The notes: a model not told the origin generated them from the letters alone. Numbered from the stretch's first letter, positions 34,087 through 44,743 are shown. The stretch is DNA of 64,000 nucleotides from Clostridia bacterium (GCA_017380575.1 JAFODS010000046.1:89506-153505), one strand, 5' to 3'. Translations and numbers: made by a program.

Positions 34087-34089
34087 AGA

Positions 34090-34121
34090 AAAGACCGAGG
34101 CTTAATTGAACCTCGGTCTTT
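34090..34121. terminator. bidirectional intrinsic terminator
   Basis: Perfect 11-base arms AAAGACCGAGG / CCTCGGTCTTT with a 10-base loop. It lies between the convergent 56-residue gene and the acyl-CoA synthetase gene. Confidence 0.85.
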
Positions 34122-34125
34122 GAAC

Positions 34126-35772
34126 TTATTTATCTCTGTTGTTTCTGAGAATCTTGAGTGTTGTTGTCTTCGGGAATTCTGTGTCACGTGTCTTAATCTT
34201 AGCAACCTGCTTGTAGCCGGGAAGCTTTTTGTTAATTTCGTTAACGTCGTTCTTGATTCTTTCCTTTGCATCGGGAACCTCAAGTGTGTCAAGGAAGAAT
34301 TCAGCTGTGATAAAGCCGTCTTCGTCGTAAACAACAACTTCTTTAACGTACTCAATTGTTGAAAGCTTATCTTCAATTTCTTCGGGAGAAACGTTTTTAC
34401 CGTTGCTAAGAACGATAAGGTTCTTCTTTCTTCCGCGGAAGAAGAGGAAGCCGTCCTCATCGATGTAGCCGTAGTCGCCTGTCTTGAACCATTCGCCGTC
34501 GAATGCTGCAGCAGTTGCTTCAGGATCCTTGTAGTAACCCTTCATAACGTTCTTACCGCGAACATAGATTTCACCAACACCTTCTTCGTCAGGGTCGTGA
34601 ATCTTAATTTCGTTACACTCAAGCGGAGTACCGCAGCTGCCGAACTTGAAGTGGTCAGGGTTGTTAGCAGTAATAGCGGGTGAGCATTCTGTAATGCCGT
34701 AGCCGTTAACAATGTGAATACCTAAATCGTACATACCGCGCTCGTACTTTTCGTCAAGGTAAGCACCACCACAGATGATAAGAGCAAGCTCACCGCCAAG
34801 ATTGTCGATGATTGTCTTGAAAAGCTTTCTTCTCTTGTCGATGCCGTACTTCATAAGGAAGTTGCTGATCTTAAGACCTTTCTTGAGCTTTTCATCTCTG
34901 CCTGTCTTTTTAGCTGTGAACCAGATTTTTTTGTAAATTGTTTCAACTGCAAGAGGAACACCGGCGAAGTTGTGCGGATGATAATCTGCAAGGTCTTTCT
35001 GAATGTCCTTGATGCTTCTGCAGATGAAGCCCCACTCTGAAAGAAGGCAGCCTGTGAAGAGTGCACTTACCCATGAGTATGTATGGTGAAGCGGAAGGAA
35101 GCCGATTGCGTGTCCGCTCGGTGCAGACTTAACACCTGCAAGTGCATCAGCTGCAACACTGCCCTGAGTGAGCATAACACCCTTGCTCTTGCCTGTTGTG
35201 CCTGATGTGTAAACGATGAATGCAACGTCATCGGGTTTAACCTCTTCGTCAAGGTAACTCTTGCCTGTTTCCTTTGCGTATGCGTGGCCTTCTTCAATGA
35301 TGTCGTAATAATTTTCAAGCTGTATGTACTCTGTGAGAACAACGCCTTCTGTTTTCTTCATCATTTCGATTGAAGACTTGAAATCTTTTGAGTAAATGAT
35401 AGCATCACAGTCACTTCTTACGATAACGTCTGTAAGGTCTTCATCGGGAAGCTTCGGGTCCATCGGGATAACTGTCATGTTACCTGTGATGATTGCAAAG
35501 TAACAAGCAATCCAGTAGTAGCAGTTTTCGCTGAGAATTGCTACTTTTTTGCCGCCAAGACCTTTTTTGTAAAGATACTCACCGATACCTCTGAATTCAT
35601 AATTTACTTCGTTGAAAGTTTTGCTTTCAACTTCATCCTTGAAATTATAGTATTTATACTGTAATTTATCTCCACCTGCCTGAGCACCGTAGAGAACGAT
35701 TTCCTTAGTTGTTTCAAAATTGGGGAGCGGGGGACATTTTCTACCGGCAACGTTAGCCTTCATCGGTTTCAT
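34126..35772 (-). CDS. long-chain acyl-CoA synthetase-like AMP-binding protein
   Basis: A 548-residue adenylating enzyme. The motifs are FIVYTSGTTGKSKGVMLT, GFLPLHHTYSW, NGYGITECSP, FKTGDYGYIDEDGF, GRKKNLIVLSNGKNVSPEE and FPKTTTLKILRN with the terminal Lys. The pattern matches FAA1/FadD15-type long-chain ligases. It is a close architectural relative of the protein encoded at 46089. The start at 35772 is supported by GAGAGAGG upstream; the ORF extends further but crosses the promoter. Confidence 0.88.
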   Translation of the reverse strand: MKPMKANVAGRKCPPLPNFETTKEIVLYGAQAGGDKLQYKYYNFKDEVESKTFNEVNYEFRGIGEYLYKKGLGGKKVAILSENCYYWIACYFAIITGNMTVIPMDPKLPDEDLTDVIVRSDCDAIIYSKDFKSSIEMMKKTEGVVLTEYIQLENYYDIIEEGHAYAKETGKSYLDEEVKPDDVAFIVYTSGTTGKSKGVMLTQGSVAADALAGVKSAPSGHAIGFLPLHHTYSWVSALFTGCLLSEWGFICRSIKDIQKDLADYHPHNFAGVPLAVETIYKKIWFTAKKTGRDEKLKKGLKISNFLMKYGIDKRRKLFKTIIDNLGGELALIICGGAYLDEKYERGMYDLGIHIVNGYGITECSPAITANNPDHFKFGSCGTPLECNEIKIHDPDEEGVGEIYVRGKNVMKGYYKDPEATAAAFDGEWFKTGDYGYIDEDGFLFFRGRKKNLIVLSNGKNVSPEEIEDKLSTIEYVKEVVVYDEDGFITAEFFLDTLEVPDAKERIKNDVNEINKKLPGYKQVAKIKTRDTEFPKTTTLKILRNNRDK

Positions 35773-35801
35773 AAAAATACCTCTCTCAATAAATTTATTC
35801 T

Positions 35802-35835
35802 TGTGTAGTATACCACACAGTGTCGGAAAACGCAA
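35802..35835 (-). promoter_or_regulatory. acyl-CoA synthetase promoter with near-palindrome over the -10
   Basis: Minus-strand -35-like TTGCGT (35830-35835), 17-base spacer, -10 TATACT (35807-35812). The -10 lies within TGTGTAGTATACCACACA (35802-35819), an 18-base palindrome with one mismatched pair, a plausible operator. Confidence 0.55.
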
Positions 35836-35901
35836 GAAACACAAGTGAAAAAAATCATATCGACCGAAGCTTTTTCTTTTTTAAAAGTAGATTAAAAAAC
35901 A

Positions 35902-35934
35902 CAAACCGCCTTATGTGTTGCATAAGACGGTTTG
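35902..35934 (-). terminator. terminator after nagB
   Basis: 14-base arms CAAACCGCCTTATG / CATAAGACGGTTTG with one mismatch and a TGTTG loop, followed on the minus strand by TGTGTTTTTTAAT. Confidence 0.85.
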
Positions 35935-35946
35935 TAAATATGAAAA

Positions 35947-36669
35947 TTAAAGAAGCTTTGCAGCAGCCTTATCGAGCATGATGATAACATCATCGTGCTG
36001 ATTAAGGATTGAACAGGGGATTCTCGGTGTGATTTCACCTGAGTGAAGAGCCTTTACAGCGTCGGCCTTAGCTTCGCCTGTTGCGATAAGAAGAATCTTC
36101 TTTGAACGCATAATTGAGCCGATACCCATTGTCATAGCATATCTCGGCATCGGAGTGTCACCGAAATACTTCTGGTTTGAATCAATTGTGCTCTGTGTAA
36201 GAGTAACCTTGAAAGCTTCGTCTGTGAATTCGTCAGCAGGCTCGTTGAAAGCGATGTGACCGTTTGTACCGATACCGAGGAGCTGAAGGTCAATACCGCC
36301 TGCAGCCTTGATTGCCTCAGCGTATCTTTTGCTTTCAGCGTCGCAGTCAGGAGCATTACCGTCAAGGAAGTTTACCTTATCCTCGTTGATATCAACCTTT
36401 GAGAAAAGGTTTTCGTGCATAAATGTGTAGTAGCTGTTTTTGTCGTTTTTGTCAAGGTCGCAGTATTCATCAAGGTTGAATGTTGTGATGTCCTTGAAGC
36501 TTACTTCGCCGTTTTCATACATCTTGATGAGATTCTGGTATGTCGGAACGGGAGTTGCACCTGTTGCAAGGCCGAGAACAGCGTTCGGCTTGTTGTTTAT
36601 AAGTTCTTTGTAAAGCTCGGCAGCTGCAACTGCGATTTCTTCAGCATTTTCAAAAATTCTGGTTTCCAT
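35947..36669 (-). CDS. nagB: glucosamine-6-phosphate deaminase
   Basis: Converts glucosamine-6-phosphate to fructose-6-phosphate and ammonia, the last step of GlcNAc catabolism. The 240 residues carry LGLATGATPVPTY, the TFNLDEYCDL catalytic Asp region, LLGIGTNGHIAFNEP with the catalytic His, and SKKILLIATGEAKA. It lies 17 bases downstream of a Gfo/Idh oxidoreductase gene, so they probably form an operon. nagA is not in the window. Confidence 0.96.
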   Translation of the reverse strand: METRIFENAEEIAVAAAELYKELINNKPNAVLGLATGATPVPTYQNLIKMYENGEVSFKDITTFNLDEYCDLDKNDKNSYYTFMHENLFSKVDINEDKVNFLDGNAPDCDAESKRYAEAIKAAGGIDLQLLGIGTNGHIAFNEPADEFTDEAFKVTLTQSTIDSNQKYFGDTPMPRYAMTMGIGSIMRSKKILLIATGEAKADAVKALHSGEITPRIPCSILNQHDDVIIMLDKAAAKLL

Positions 36670-36686
36670 TTTTAACGTCCTCCGTA

Positions 36687-37754
36687 TTATAATGTGATTT
36701 CCTTCTGCTCGTCAGATGATCTGTAAATAGCATCAAGAAGCTTTGATGTAAGGATTGCCTTGTCGATATGTGCCTGATTCGGTTTTCTTGTTTCAACAGA
36801 TTCAACAAAAGCTTTGATTTCTGCAAAGTAGTCGAAGCCTGTTGTAGCAAAGTCAGTCTTGATTTCTGTAAGCATACCGTTCATTGTTGAGTACATTGTG
36901 AACTTTCCGCCGTAGTAAAGACGAACGCCTGCTTTTGTACCCATAAAGTCAACGAAAGTTTCTGACTGACCGATGTTCTGTGCCCATGCTCCGTTGAATG
37001 TGATGTTTGCACCTGTTGTGCGGATAAATCCTGAAACAAAGTCGTCAACGTCGTATGTACCGTTTTCCTTATCTGAAGAGTCTTCAGCCCACATTCCTGT
37101 GTAAACGTAGTTCTTCATATCCTTACCGAGCTTGCAATAAGCTTCACCTGAGCAGGTAAGGGGAGTCGGGTCGCCAAGGCAGTAAAGTGTAAGGTCAAGG
37201 TAATGAACACCCCAGTCGATAAGAACGCCGCCGCCTGACTTAGCCTTCTGTGTGAAGTCGCCGCCAAGACCGGGAATTGAACGGTGAGCACGGAAGCTTA
37301 CATATACCTGATAAACCTCACCAAGTTCACCGTCAGCAATAAGCTTTCTTACGTGGTTAACATTGTCGCAGAAACGGTTAACAACACCAATCTGAAGCAT
37401 TCTGCCTGTTTCCTTGGCAACCTTCTGCATTTCGAGAGCCTCTTCAACAGTTCTCGCAGCGGGCTTTTCGCAAAGAACGTCTTTACCGTCACGCATAAAG
37501 TCGATAGAAATCGGAGCGTGGAAATCGTTATGTGTACAAACAGAAACGATGTCGATATCGTCCTTGCCAAGAAGCTCCTTGTAATTATATACAGCAGTAC
37601 CGCAACCGTATTTTTCAACAGCTCTGTCTGCTCTTTCGGGAATAATGTCGCAGAAATATCTTACTTCGACATTATCAAGTTTAAGATAATTCGGGATGTG
37701 TGAACCTGAAATGTTACCGCATCCGATGATTGCAACGCCTAATTTTTTACTCAT
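36687..37754 (-). CDS. Gfo/Idh/MocA family oxidoreductase
   Basis: A 355-residue NAD(P)-dependent sugar or inositol dehydrogenase-type protein. The Rossmann start is GVAIIGCGNISGSHIPNY, followed by VSVCTHNDFH and the catalytic-Lys motif LCEKPAARTVEEAL. A C-terminal alpha/beta domain has GGGVLIDWGVHYLDL. Substrate unknown; the nagB partner suggests amino-sugar or glycan metabolism. Confidence 0.9.
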   Translation of the reverse strand: MSKKLGVAIIGCGNISGSHIPNYLKLDNVEVRYFCDIIPERADRAVEKYGCGTAVYNYKELLGKDDIDIVSVCTHNDFHAPISIDFMRDGKDVLCEKPAARTVEEALEMQKVAKETGRMLQIGVVNRFCDNVNHVRKLIADGELGEVYQVYVSFRAHRSIPGLGGDFTQKAKSGGGVLIDWGVHYLDLTLYCLGDPTPLTCSGEAYCKLGKDMKNYVYTGMWAEDSSDKENGTYDVDDFVSGFIRTTGANITFNGAWAQNIGQSETFVDFMGTKAGVRLYYGGKFTMYSTMNGMLTEIKTDFATTGFDYFAEIKAFVESVETRKPNQAHIDKAILTSKLLDAIYRSSDEQKEITL

Positions 37755-37854
37755 AATATCACCTCAGAATATTGTTAAAACTATTCTACCAACTTTTGAA
37801 AGAAAAGTAAACACAGTTACGGGAAAAAATGTAAAATATCCCTTTTAAAGCAAA

Positions 37855-37886
37855 AAAACAGGCCGTACCGTGTTGGTACAGCCTGT
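37855..37886 (-). terminator. terminator after the restriction endonuclease gene (copy 1 of a repeated terminator)
   Basis: AAAACAGGC...GCCTGT hairpin with GTACC/GGTAC inner arms, followed on the minus strand by a T-tract. It is almost identical to the terminator behind groEL at 40183-40213, so copies lie on both sides of the restriction-modification genes. Confidence 0.85.
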
Positions 37887-37900
37887 CTGAGTGATAACAT

Positions 37901-38980
37901 TTAAAAATCTAACAGGTATATGTCGTCTTCATATTTTCTGAAAGTGACAAATGTTTTTCCATACAATTCGAGCATTTGTTTAGTAATATAACCGCCCAAT
38001 GGGGCTCCTATGCGTTTGCGAATCCATTCACCTAAAATAGCGTTGCTTTCAACACTGTGCAAAGCTTTATTCCCTTGCTGTGCCATTCGCATATGAAACG
38101 ACCCGAAATCTTTTGTGATTACTCTAAACATAGGACAGTTTTCATCATCTAAATTTCGTCTGTCTGGGAAAAAGCCATCCCGTTTATCTTGACGATTATA
38201 GGGTATATATGCTTGGTTCTGGTTTCTTTTTGTGCCGTTTTTTCTAATACCCCAATTAATTCCAGAACCATAGCCAGTGTCTGAACCATCTGCACGCAAG
38301 AGAGAAACTTGCAAAATATCTATTGGTTCCTTTTGATCGTAAAAAAGATAATCCCTTTCTGAATTGTCGGGGTCAATAAAAGTGTCTGGTGTGTTGTTGG
38401 AGACACTCTTTATGTGTTCAAAAACATTTTTATCGAAACAATCGATAGTGTCTGGTAACAACTCCCTGTAATAGGTATAAGCTTGTGTAGTGTGGCACAT
38501 ACTTACAGACTCTCTTCTTTTATAAAAAGCATTCATTGTATAGTTTAGAGAACCACAAAAGGCTATACGAGGTATTTCTCCAATTTCGTTATCAGGTTGT
38601 GTCCAAATGTATATCTTAGAGTGTACTTCAGGTCCGTTGCAGATATATTTACACGATATGTTTGGCATATCCTTAGAATTGTTCAAAAAACCTATCAAAC
38701 GACAGATATCTTCGTGCTTTTTCTGTGAAAGACTGGATTTTGTCATTCCAAGAATAATCTCTACAGACAAACCTTTAATTAAACGGTTGTTTTTCATTCC
38801 CTCCGAGAGATGTATCATATGAGTAGATATTCTCTCACAATCGGTAAATGCAGTGATGATTTTTAAAGAAGGGCATGGACTGATAAAATCGGTTCTTGCA
38901 GGTGCATATAAAACAGGTTCGTCAAACTCTGATGTAAGAAAGGTAGGAAGACCTGTTAAATTATCATATTTGCAAATCAT
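37901..38980 (-). CDS. type II restriction endonuclease, NgoFVII-like
   Basis: A 359-residue protein whose first half resembles the NgoFVII restriction enzyme family, with a phospholipase-D-like nuclease core. The H-x-K motif is in EVHSKIYIW and the partner Asn region in AFCGSLNYTMNAF. The C-terminal half (IPYNRQDKRDGFFPDRR onward) probably contacts DNA. Its start overlaps the stop of the cytosine methyltransferase gene, which confirms a restriction-modification pair. Base and codon use are more AT-rich than in the neighbours, which suggests transfer. The recognition site cannot be read from sequence; GCSGC is only the family precedent. Confidence 0.82.
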   Translation of the reverse strand: MICKYDNLTGLPTFLTSEFDEPVLYAPARTDFISPCPSLKIITAFTDCERISTHMIHLSEGMKNNRLIKGLSVEIILGMTKSSLSQKKHEDICRLIGFLNNSKDMPNISCKYICNGPEVHSKIYIWTQPDNEIGEIPRIAFCGSLNYTMNAFYKRRESVSMCHTTQAYTYYRELLPDTIDCFDKNVFEHIKSVSNNTPDTFIDPDNSERDYLFYDQKEPIDILQVSLLRADGSDTGYGSGINWGIRKNGTKRNQNQAYIPYNRQDKRDGFFPDRRNLDDENCPMFRVITKDFGSFHMRMAQQGNKALHSVESNAILGEWIRKRIGAPLGGYITKQMLELYGKTFVTFRKYEDDIYLLDF

Positions 38981-40044
38981 CTATATTCCCCCATGTTTGC
39001 TGAAATAGAGGGGTATTCAATTCCAGCAAAACTATTAAGAATAGCGGTTAAAACAATTTTTGAAAGTTTACATGGAACAGCCATACCTATCTGTTTTCTT
39101 ACGCTACTATAATTTCCAACAAACTCGTAATTGTCTGGAAAAGTTTGTAGTCTGGCTCTCTCTCTATTTGTAAGCTCACGATTAGTCCAGTGATACATAA
39201 AAGTGCCACCGCCGCCAGCAGCTGTCACAGTATAAGCTGGTTTAGTGGGGTCTAATTTGCGATAAATTTGGCTAATTTTAGTTTTAGTGTGTATTTTTAA
39301 GTCGTCAGGAAAATCTTTACCCAATCGCTCTTCTGCTTGCCAAACATTTTCTCCAGGTCGTATCAAAGATAGTCTTTTTATGACTTTTTTTGAAAGTGTA
39401 CGCACTTCGTTGTTAGTTGCTTCTAATGGTATATTCGAAAGGGCTGTACCGGAAGAAATATCAGTTTTTGAATAAATGTCAGGACTTGGCACTTTAAAAT
39501 CAACATCAAGATCGTTTCGTATACCGACGATGATAACTCTGTGTCGAGTTTGAGGTACTCCGTATTGTTCAGCTTTATATAAATGCACAGTTAATTTGTA
39601 ACCGGCTTCGCGCATATCGTTCAATATAATTTCAAAATCTCCTGAGCCAGCAGAACGTATACCGGAAACGTTTTCAGCGACAAACCATTTTGGCTGATGA
39701 ATTTTCAATACTTCAATACCATACCAATACAACTGACCAAATTTTTTATTCTCAAAACCTTTGTGTTCTCCAACATTGGAAAAGCTGTTGCAAGGAAACC
39801 CATAACAAAAGGCATCAATGGGCTTGAGGGACTTTATATCAAGATCTCTAACATCTCCACAGTAAACTGTTTCAGGCGAGTCGGGACAAATGTTTTTGGT
39901 ATAAGTTTGGCACGTATCAAAATCATAGTCGTTTGCCCAAGAGTGCACAATATTAAATTGATCATCGGCACTTTTGGCGTTGAGTGCACCACAAGCAATT
40001 CCACCAGGACCGCAAAACAATTCACCTAGTCTAAATGTTGGCAT
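38977..40044 (-). CDS. DNA (cytosine-5-)-methyltransferase
   Basis: A 355-residue m5C methyltransferase protecting host DNA. Motif I is LGELFCGPGGIACGAL; the catalytic Cys of motif IV lies in YGFPCNSFSNVG, and motif VI is FVAENVSGIRS. Motif VIII VPQTRHRVIIVGIR and the late RERARLQTFPDNYEF are also seen. It lies upstream of and overlaps the restriction gene by four bases (ATGA), a common order for cytosine-specific type II systems. Confidence 0.95.
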   Translation of the reverse strand: MPTFRLGELFCGPGGIACGALNAKSADDQFNIVHSWANDYDFDTCQTYTKNICPDSPETVYCGDVRDLDIKSLKPIDAFCYGFPCNSFSNVGEHKGFENKKFGQLYWYGIEVLKIHQPKWFVAENVSGIRSAGSGDFEIILNDMREAGYKLTVHLYKAEQYGVPQTRHRVIIVGIRNDLDVDFKVPSPDIYSKTDISSGTALSNIPLEATNNEVRTLSKKVIKRLSLIRPGENVWQAEERLGKDFPDDLKIHTKTKISQIYRKLDPTKPAYTVTAAGGGGTFMYHWTNRELTNRERARLQTFPDNYEFVGNYSSVRKQIGMAVPCKLSKIVLTAILNSFAGIEYPSISANMGEYR

Positions 40045-40182
40045 TTATTTATCCTCCGAGGTTTGAAAGATACAAATATATCTGTGAATAAATCAAAAAC
40101 AGTATATCACAACGTGTGTAGCATTTCAATATGTATAAAAGCAATTAAATGAGATTGAGATATATTTTGTGTTTTTATAAAT

Positions 40183-40213
40183 AAAACAGGCCGTACCGCG
40201 TGGTACAGCCTGC
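40183..40213 (-). terminator. groEL terminator (copy 2 of the repeated terminator)
   Basis: Hairpin GCAGGCTGTACC / GGTACGGCCTG followed by TTTTAT on the minus strand, directly downstream of groEL. Nearly the same 30 bases recur at 37855-37886. Confidence 0.85.
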
Positions 40214-40233
40214 TGAAATATCGATTTTTGGAA

Positions 40234-41889
<1,656 letters not shown>

Positions 41890-42174
41890 TTATTCAACAA
41901 CAGCAAGAATGTCGCTCTGACGTACGATGATGTACTCTTCTTTGTTGAGCTTAACTTCTGTGCCTGCGTATTTGCTTGTGATAACCTTGTCGCCAACCTT
42001 GACGTACATTTCAACTTCCTTACCGTCAACGATTCCGCCGGGGCCTACTGCAAGAACCTCAGCAACCTGCGGTTTTTCCTTTGAAGCAGCTGCGAGGATG
42101 ATACCGCTCTGGGTTGTTTCCTCAAGCTCTGTCATCTTAACCACAACACGGTCTGCAAGTGGTCTGATATTCAT
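41890..42174 (-). CDS. groES: co-chaperonin GroES
   Basis: The 94-residue lid of the GroEL chamber. It starts MNIRPLADRVVVK and carries the mobile-loop region TTQSGIILAAASKEKPQ, followed by VGDKVITSKYAGTEVK. It is the first gene of groES-groEL, behind a CIRCE element. Confidence 0.99.
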   Translation of the reverse strand: MNIRPLADRVVVKMTELEETTQSGIILAAASKEKPQVAEVLAVGPGGIVDGKEVEMYVKVGDKVITSKYAGTEVKLNKEEYIIVRQSDILAVVE

Positions 42175-42211
42175 AAAAATTCCTCCTATGAAAAATGTTT
42201 TAAATATTGAT

Positions 42212-42271
42212 TTGGCACTCTCTTCTTCTGAGTGCTAAATCTATTTTAGCCACATTTTCTGAAAAAATCAA
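42212..42271 (-). promoter_or_regulatory. groESL promoter with CIRCE operator (HrcA)
   Basis: CIRCE: TTGGCACTC-N9-GAGTGCTAA (42212-42238), one mismatch from the consensus TTAGCACTC-N9-GAGTGCTAA. Upstream on the minus strand is -35 TTGATT (42266-42271), 17 bases, -10 TAAAAT (42243-42248). CIRCE thus sits at the transcription start and leader, as expected for HrcA heat-shock repression. hrcA itself is not in the window. Confidence 0.93.
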
Positions 42272-42375
42272 CCCCTTTTGGAAAAATTAACAATTTTATA
42301 ATATTTATGCATGTTTTATCTTCTTTACTACTAACCGAAATAGTGGTATCATATCATAGGAAAGCAGGTGATTGT

Positions 42376-43167
42376 ATGCAGATCGGTATTTCGTCCTCGT
42401 GTCTTTATCCGATGCAGGTGGAGGATGCGTTCAGAACCGTCGGTGAGCTCGGTGCAAAGACGGCTGAAATTTTCTTTAATTCCTATTGTGAGCTGAAAAA
42501 GCCTCTTCTGAGTGAAATTAAAAGCATAAAAGATTATTACGGAATCAACGTCCGTTCAATTCATCCGTTCACATCGGCCTATGAGCCTGTACTATTTTTT
42601 GGCGGATATGAAAGAAGGCTCAAAGACGGAATTGAGTTTTACAAAAACTACTTCGAAACAGCAAACGAGCTTGGTGCAGAAATGGTTGTCCTGCACGGAG
42701 GAAGAGTTTATCTTGAAACTACTCCCGAAGAGTATGCACAAAGTTACATTCCGCTTCACGAGACGGCACTTCGCGAAGGACTTCACATCGCGCACGAGAA
42801 TGTGCATAATCACCATTGCGGAAATCCTGAGTTTATGAAAGCTCTGGCAGATTTGGTCGGAGATGAATTCCGTATGGTGCTTGATATAAAGCAATGCAGA
42901 AGGTGCTCTGAGAGTGCATACGATTTCATAAATCTGCTTGGAGAGAAGATTTATCAGGTGCATATCAGCGACGGTCTTCCGGGTAAGGATTGTCTTGCAC
43001 CCGGAGTGGGAGAATATGATTTTGAGAAGCTCTTTTCAGCACTTAAAGGTGCAGGATATGACAAAACGGCAATCATCGAGCTTTACCGCCATAATTACGG
43101 TGAGGTCGAGGAATTAAGAACAGCAAAAAGCTATTTGGAAAATCTTTTATCAGAAAATTCAGAGTGA
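42376..43167 (+). CDS. sugar phosphate isomerase/epimerase family TIM-barrel protein
   Basis: A 263-residue AP-endonuclease-2/xylose-isomerase-like barrel. It starts MQIGISSSCLYPMQVEDAF; the metal-binding strands include EMVVLHGGRVY, LHIAHENVHNHH, MVLDIKQCRR and YQVHISDGLP. A C-terminal Glu lies in AIIELYRHNY. The start at 42376 has AGGTG six bases before it; the longer ORF start at 42307 has no such site. Substrate unknown. Confidence 0.8.
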   Translation: MQIGISSSCLYPMQVEDAFRTVGELGAKTAEIFFNSYCELKKPLLSEIKSIKDYYGINVRSIHPFTSAYEPVLFFGGYERRLKDGIEFYKNYFETANELGAEMVVLHGGRVYLETTPEEYAQSYIPLHETALREGLHIAHENVHNHHCGNPEFMKALADLVGDEFRMVLDIKQCRRCSESAYDFINLLGEKIYQVHISDGLPGKDCLAPGVGEYDFEKLFSALKGAGYDKTAIIELYRHNYGEVEELRTAKSYLENLLSENSE

Positions 43168-43194
43168 GCAGTGTTGATAACGCTGCTCTTTTTT
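43166..43194 (+). terminator. intrinsic terminator overlapping the stop codon
   Basis: GAGCAGTGTT / AACGCTGCTC with one G-T pair and a 3-base loop, followed by TTTTTT. The stem begins within the TGA stop of the TIM-barrel gene. Confidence 0.8.
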
Positions 43195-43225
43195 ATCGAT
43201 AGCCTGAAAATCTCGCATAAACATA

Positions 43226-43255
43226 TTGAAATTCTATATTAATGTATGGTATAAT
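43226..43255 (+). promoter_or_regulatory. nrdR promoter
   Basis: -35 TTGAAA (43226-43231), 18-base spacer, -10 TATAAT (43250-43255), about 50 bases before the nrdR start. The stretch ATATTGAAATTC...TATGGTATAATACC closely resembles the promoter at 23752-23785. Confidence 0.7.
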
Positions 43256-43304
43256 ACCCAAAATAATGCGTTATTATGCGCAAAGTGTAAGGAAGTGACT
43301 GAAT

Positions 43305-43763
43305 ATGAAATGCCCGTTCTGCGGTTTTTCAGAGAGCAAGGTTATCGACTCACGCCCGACTGATGAGGGTGAACGCATCCGCCGTCGCAGAGAATGTACG
43401 AGCTGCGCGAAGAGATTTACAACTTATGAGGTAATCGAGAGTGTACCCATCATCGTTGTGAAAAAGGATAAATCAAGAGAGTCTTTTGACCGCGCAAAAT
43501 TATTCAACGGTCTTTTGAGAGCTTGCGAAAAGCGTCCCGTTTCAATCGATACAATTGAAAAAATCGTGGATGACATTGAGCTTACTCTCCAGAATTCACT
43601 TGACCGTGAGGTTACTGCTACACGTATCGGTGAATTGGCAATGGATAAACTTAAGGACACAGACGAAGTTGCATACGTGCGTTTTGCTTCAGTTTACCGC
43701 CAGTTCAAAGACATAAACACATTTATGGATGAACTTGCAAAGCTTCTTGGCGAGAAAAAATAA
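43305..43763 (+). CDS. nrdR: transcriptional repressor NrdR
   Basis: Represses ribonucleotide reductase genes in response to dATP/ATP. The 152 residues match the strict family length. The N-terminal zinc ribbon is MKCPFCG...CTSCAKRF (Cys pairs at 3/6 and about 31/34), and an ATP-cone domain starts near [18 protein letters not shown]. The C-terminal helix [16 protein letters not shown] is typical. Confidence 0.97.
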   Translation: MKCPFCGFSESKVIDSRPTDEGERIRRRRECTSCAKRFTTYEVIESVPIIVVKKDKSRESFDRAKLFNGLLRACEKRPVSIDTIEKIVDDIELTLQNSLDREVTATRIGELAMDKLKDTDEVAYVRFASVYRQFKDINTFMDELAKLLGEKK

Positions 43764-43782
43764 TTTTAAGTGAGATGATATT

Positions 43783-44736
43783 ATGAGTAAGAAAGGTACA
43801 GCTGCAAAGGTTGCTTTAGGTGCTGCTGCTGTTGTTGCGGTTGCAGGTAATATGGCTTGCGATCTTGCAATCAAGCGTCCCGATCCTTTGAAGGAAAAAA
43901 AGCCTGAAACACGCGAAGTATATATCAAGCGTGCACAGACAAGAGAAAGAAATAACCGTAATTTCTACAATTGTGAGCCGGAAGATCTCTCACTTACAGC
44001 AATCAACGGCGATAATATGAGAGCTTGGTTCCTTCCTGCTGAGAAAGAATCAAAGAGATTTGTTATCTGCGTTCACGGTTACAAGTGCAACGGACCCGAC
44101 GAATTCAGCCATATGGCACCGTTTTATCACAACGACCTCGGTTATAACTATCTTCTTCCTGACCTTACAGCTCACGGCAGAAGTGAGGGTGACTATATCG
44201 GCTTCGGTGCTCCCGATGCAAAAAATATCCTTTTATGGGTAGACTATCTTATAAACCGTTTCGGTAATGATATTGAAATCATTCTTCACGGTATTTCAAT
44301 GGGTGCGGCAACAGTTATGAACTGTAACGAAATGTCACCGCCCGACCAGGTTAAGATTATTATTGAGGATTGCGGCTTTACAAGTGCAACCGAAGTTATG
44401 AATCTCAAGCTTAAGGATATGATCGGCTTCAAGTTCCTTCCTGCTGTTAAGGTCGGCAGCCTTTTCAGCAAGCTTAAGGCAGGTTATTTCTTTGAGGAAA
44501 GCAATCCTCTTAAGAATATGAACAAGGCGAAGAATCCGATTCTTTTCGTTCACGGTGATCAGGATCAGGTTGTTCCGTTTGAACACGGCAAGCGTCTTTA
44601 CGAAGCTTGTAAGGTAGAAAAGGATTGCCTTTGGGTTGAAAACACAGCACATGCATTCAGTTATTACAATGCTAAGGATGAATACGAAGCAAAGATTAAA
44701 GCATTCATCGCAAAGCATATGGATAAAGAAGATTAA
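43783..44736 (+). CDS. alpha/beta hydrolase with N-terminal membrane segment
   Basis: A 317-residue serine hydrolase (S33/YqkD-like). An N-terminal hydrophobic stretch (about 5-30) may anchor it or serve as a signal peptide. The core has the oxyanion HGYKCNG, the nucleophile Ser in LHGISMGAATV, a likely Asp in VHGDQDQVVPF and the His in NTAHAFSY. Substrate unknown. It lies 19 bases after nrdR and ends at a terminator. Confidence 0.85.
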   Translation: MSKKGTAAKVALGAAAVVAVAGNMACDLAIKRPDPLKEKKPETREVYIKRAQTRERNNRNFYNCEPEDLSLTAINGDNMRAWFLPAEKESKRFVICVHGYKCNGPDEFSHMAPFYHNDLGYNYLLPDLTAHGRSEGDYIGFGAPDAKNILLWVDYLINRFGNDIEIILHGISMGAATVMNCNEMSPPDQVKIIIEDCGFTSATEVMNLKLKDMIGFKFLPAVKVGSLFSKLKAGYFFEESNPLKNMNKAKNPILFVHGDQDQVVPFEHGKRLYEACKVEKDCLWVENTAHAFSYYNAKDEYEAKIKAFIAKHMDKED

Positions 44737-44743
44737 TTAAACA

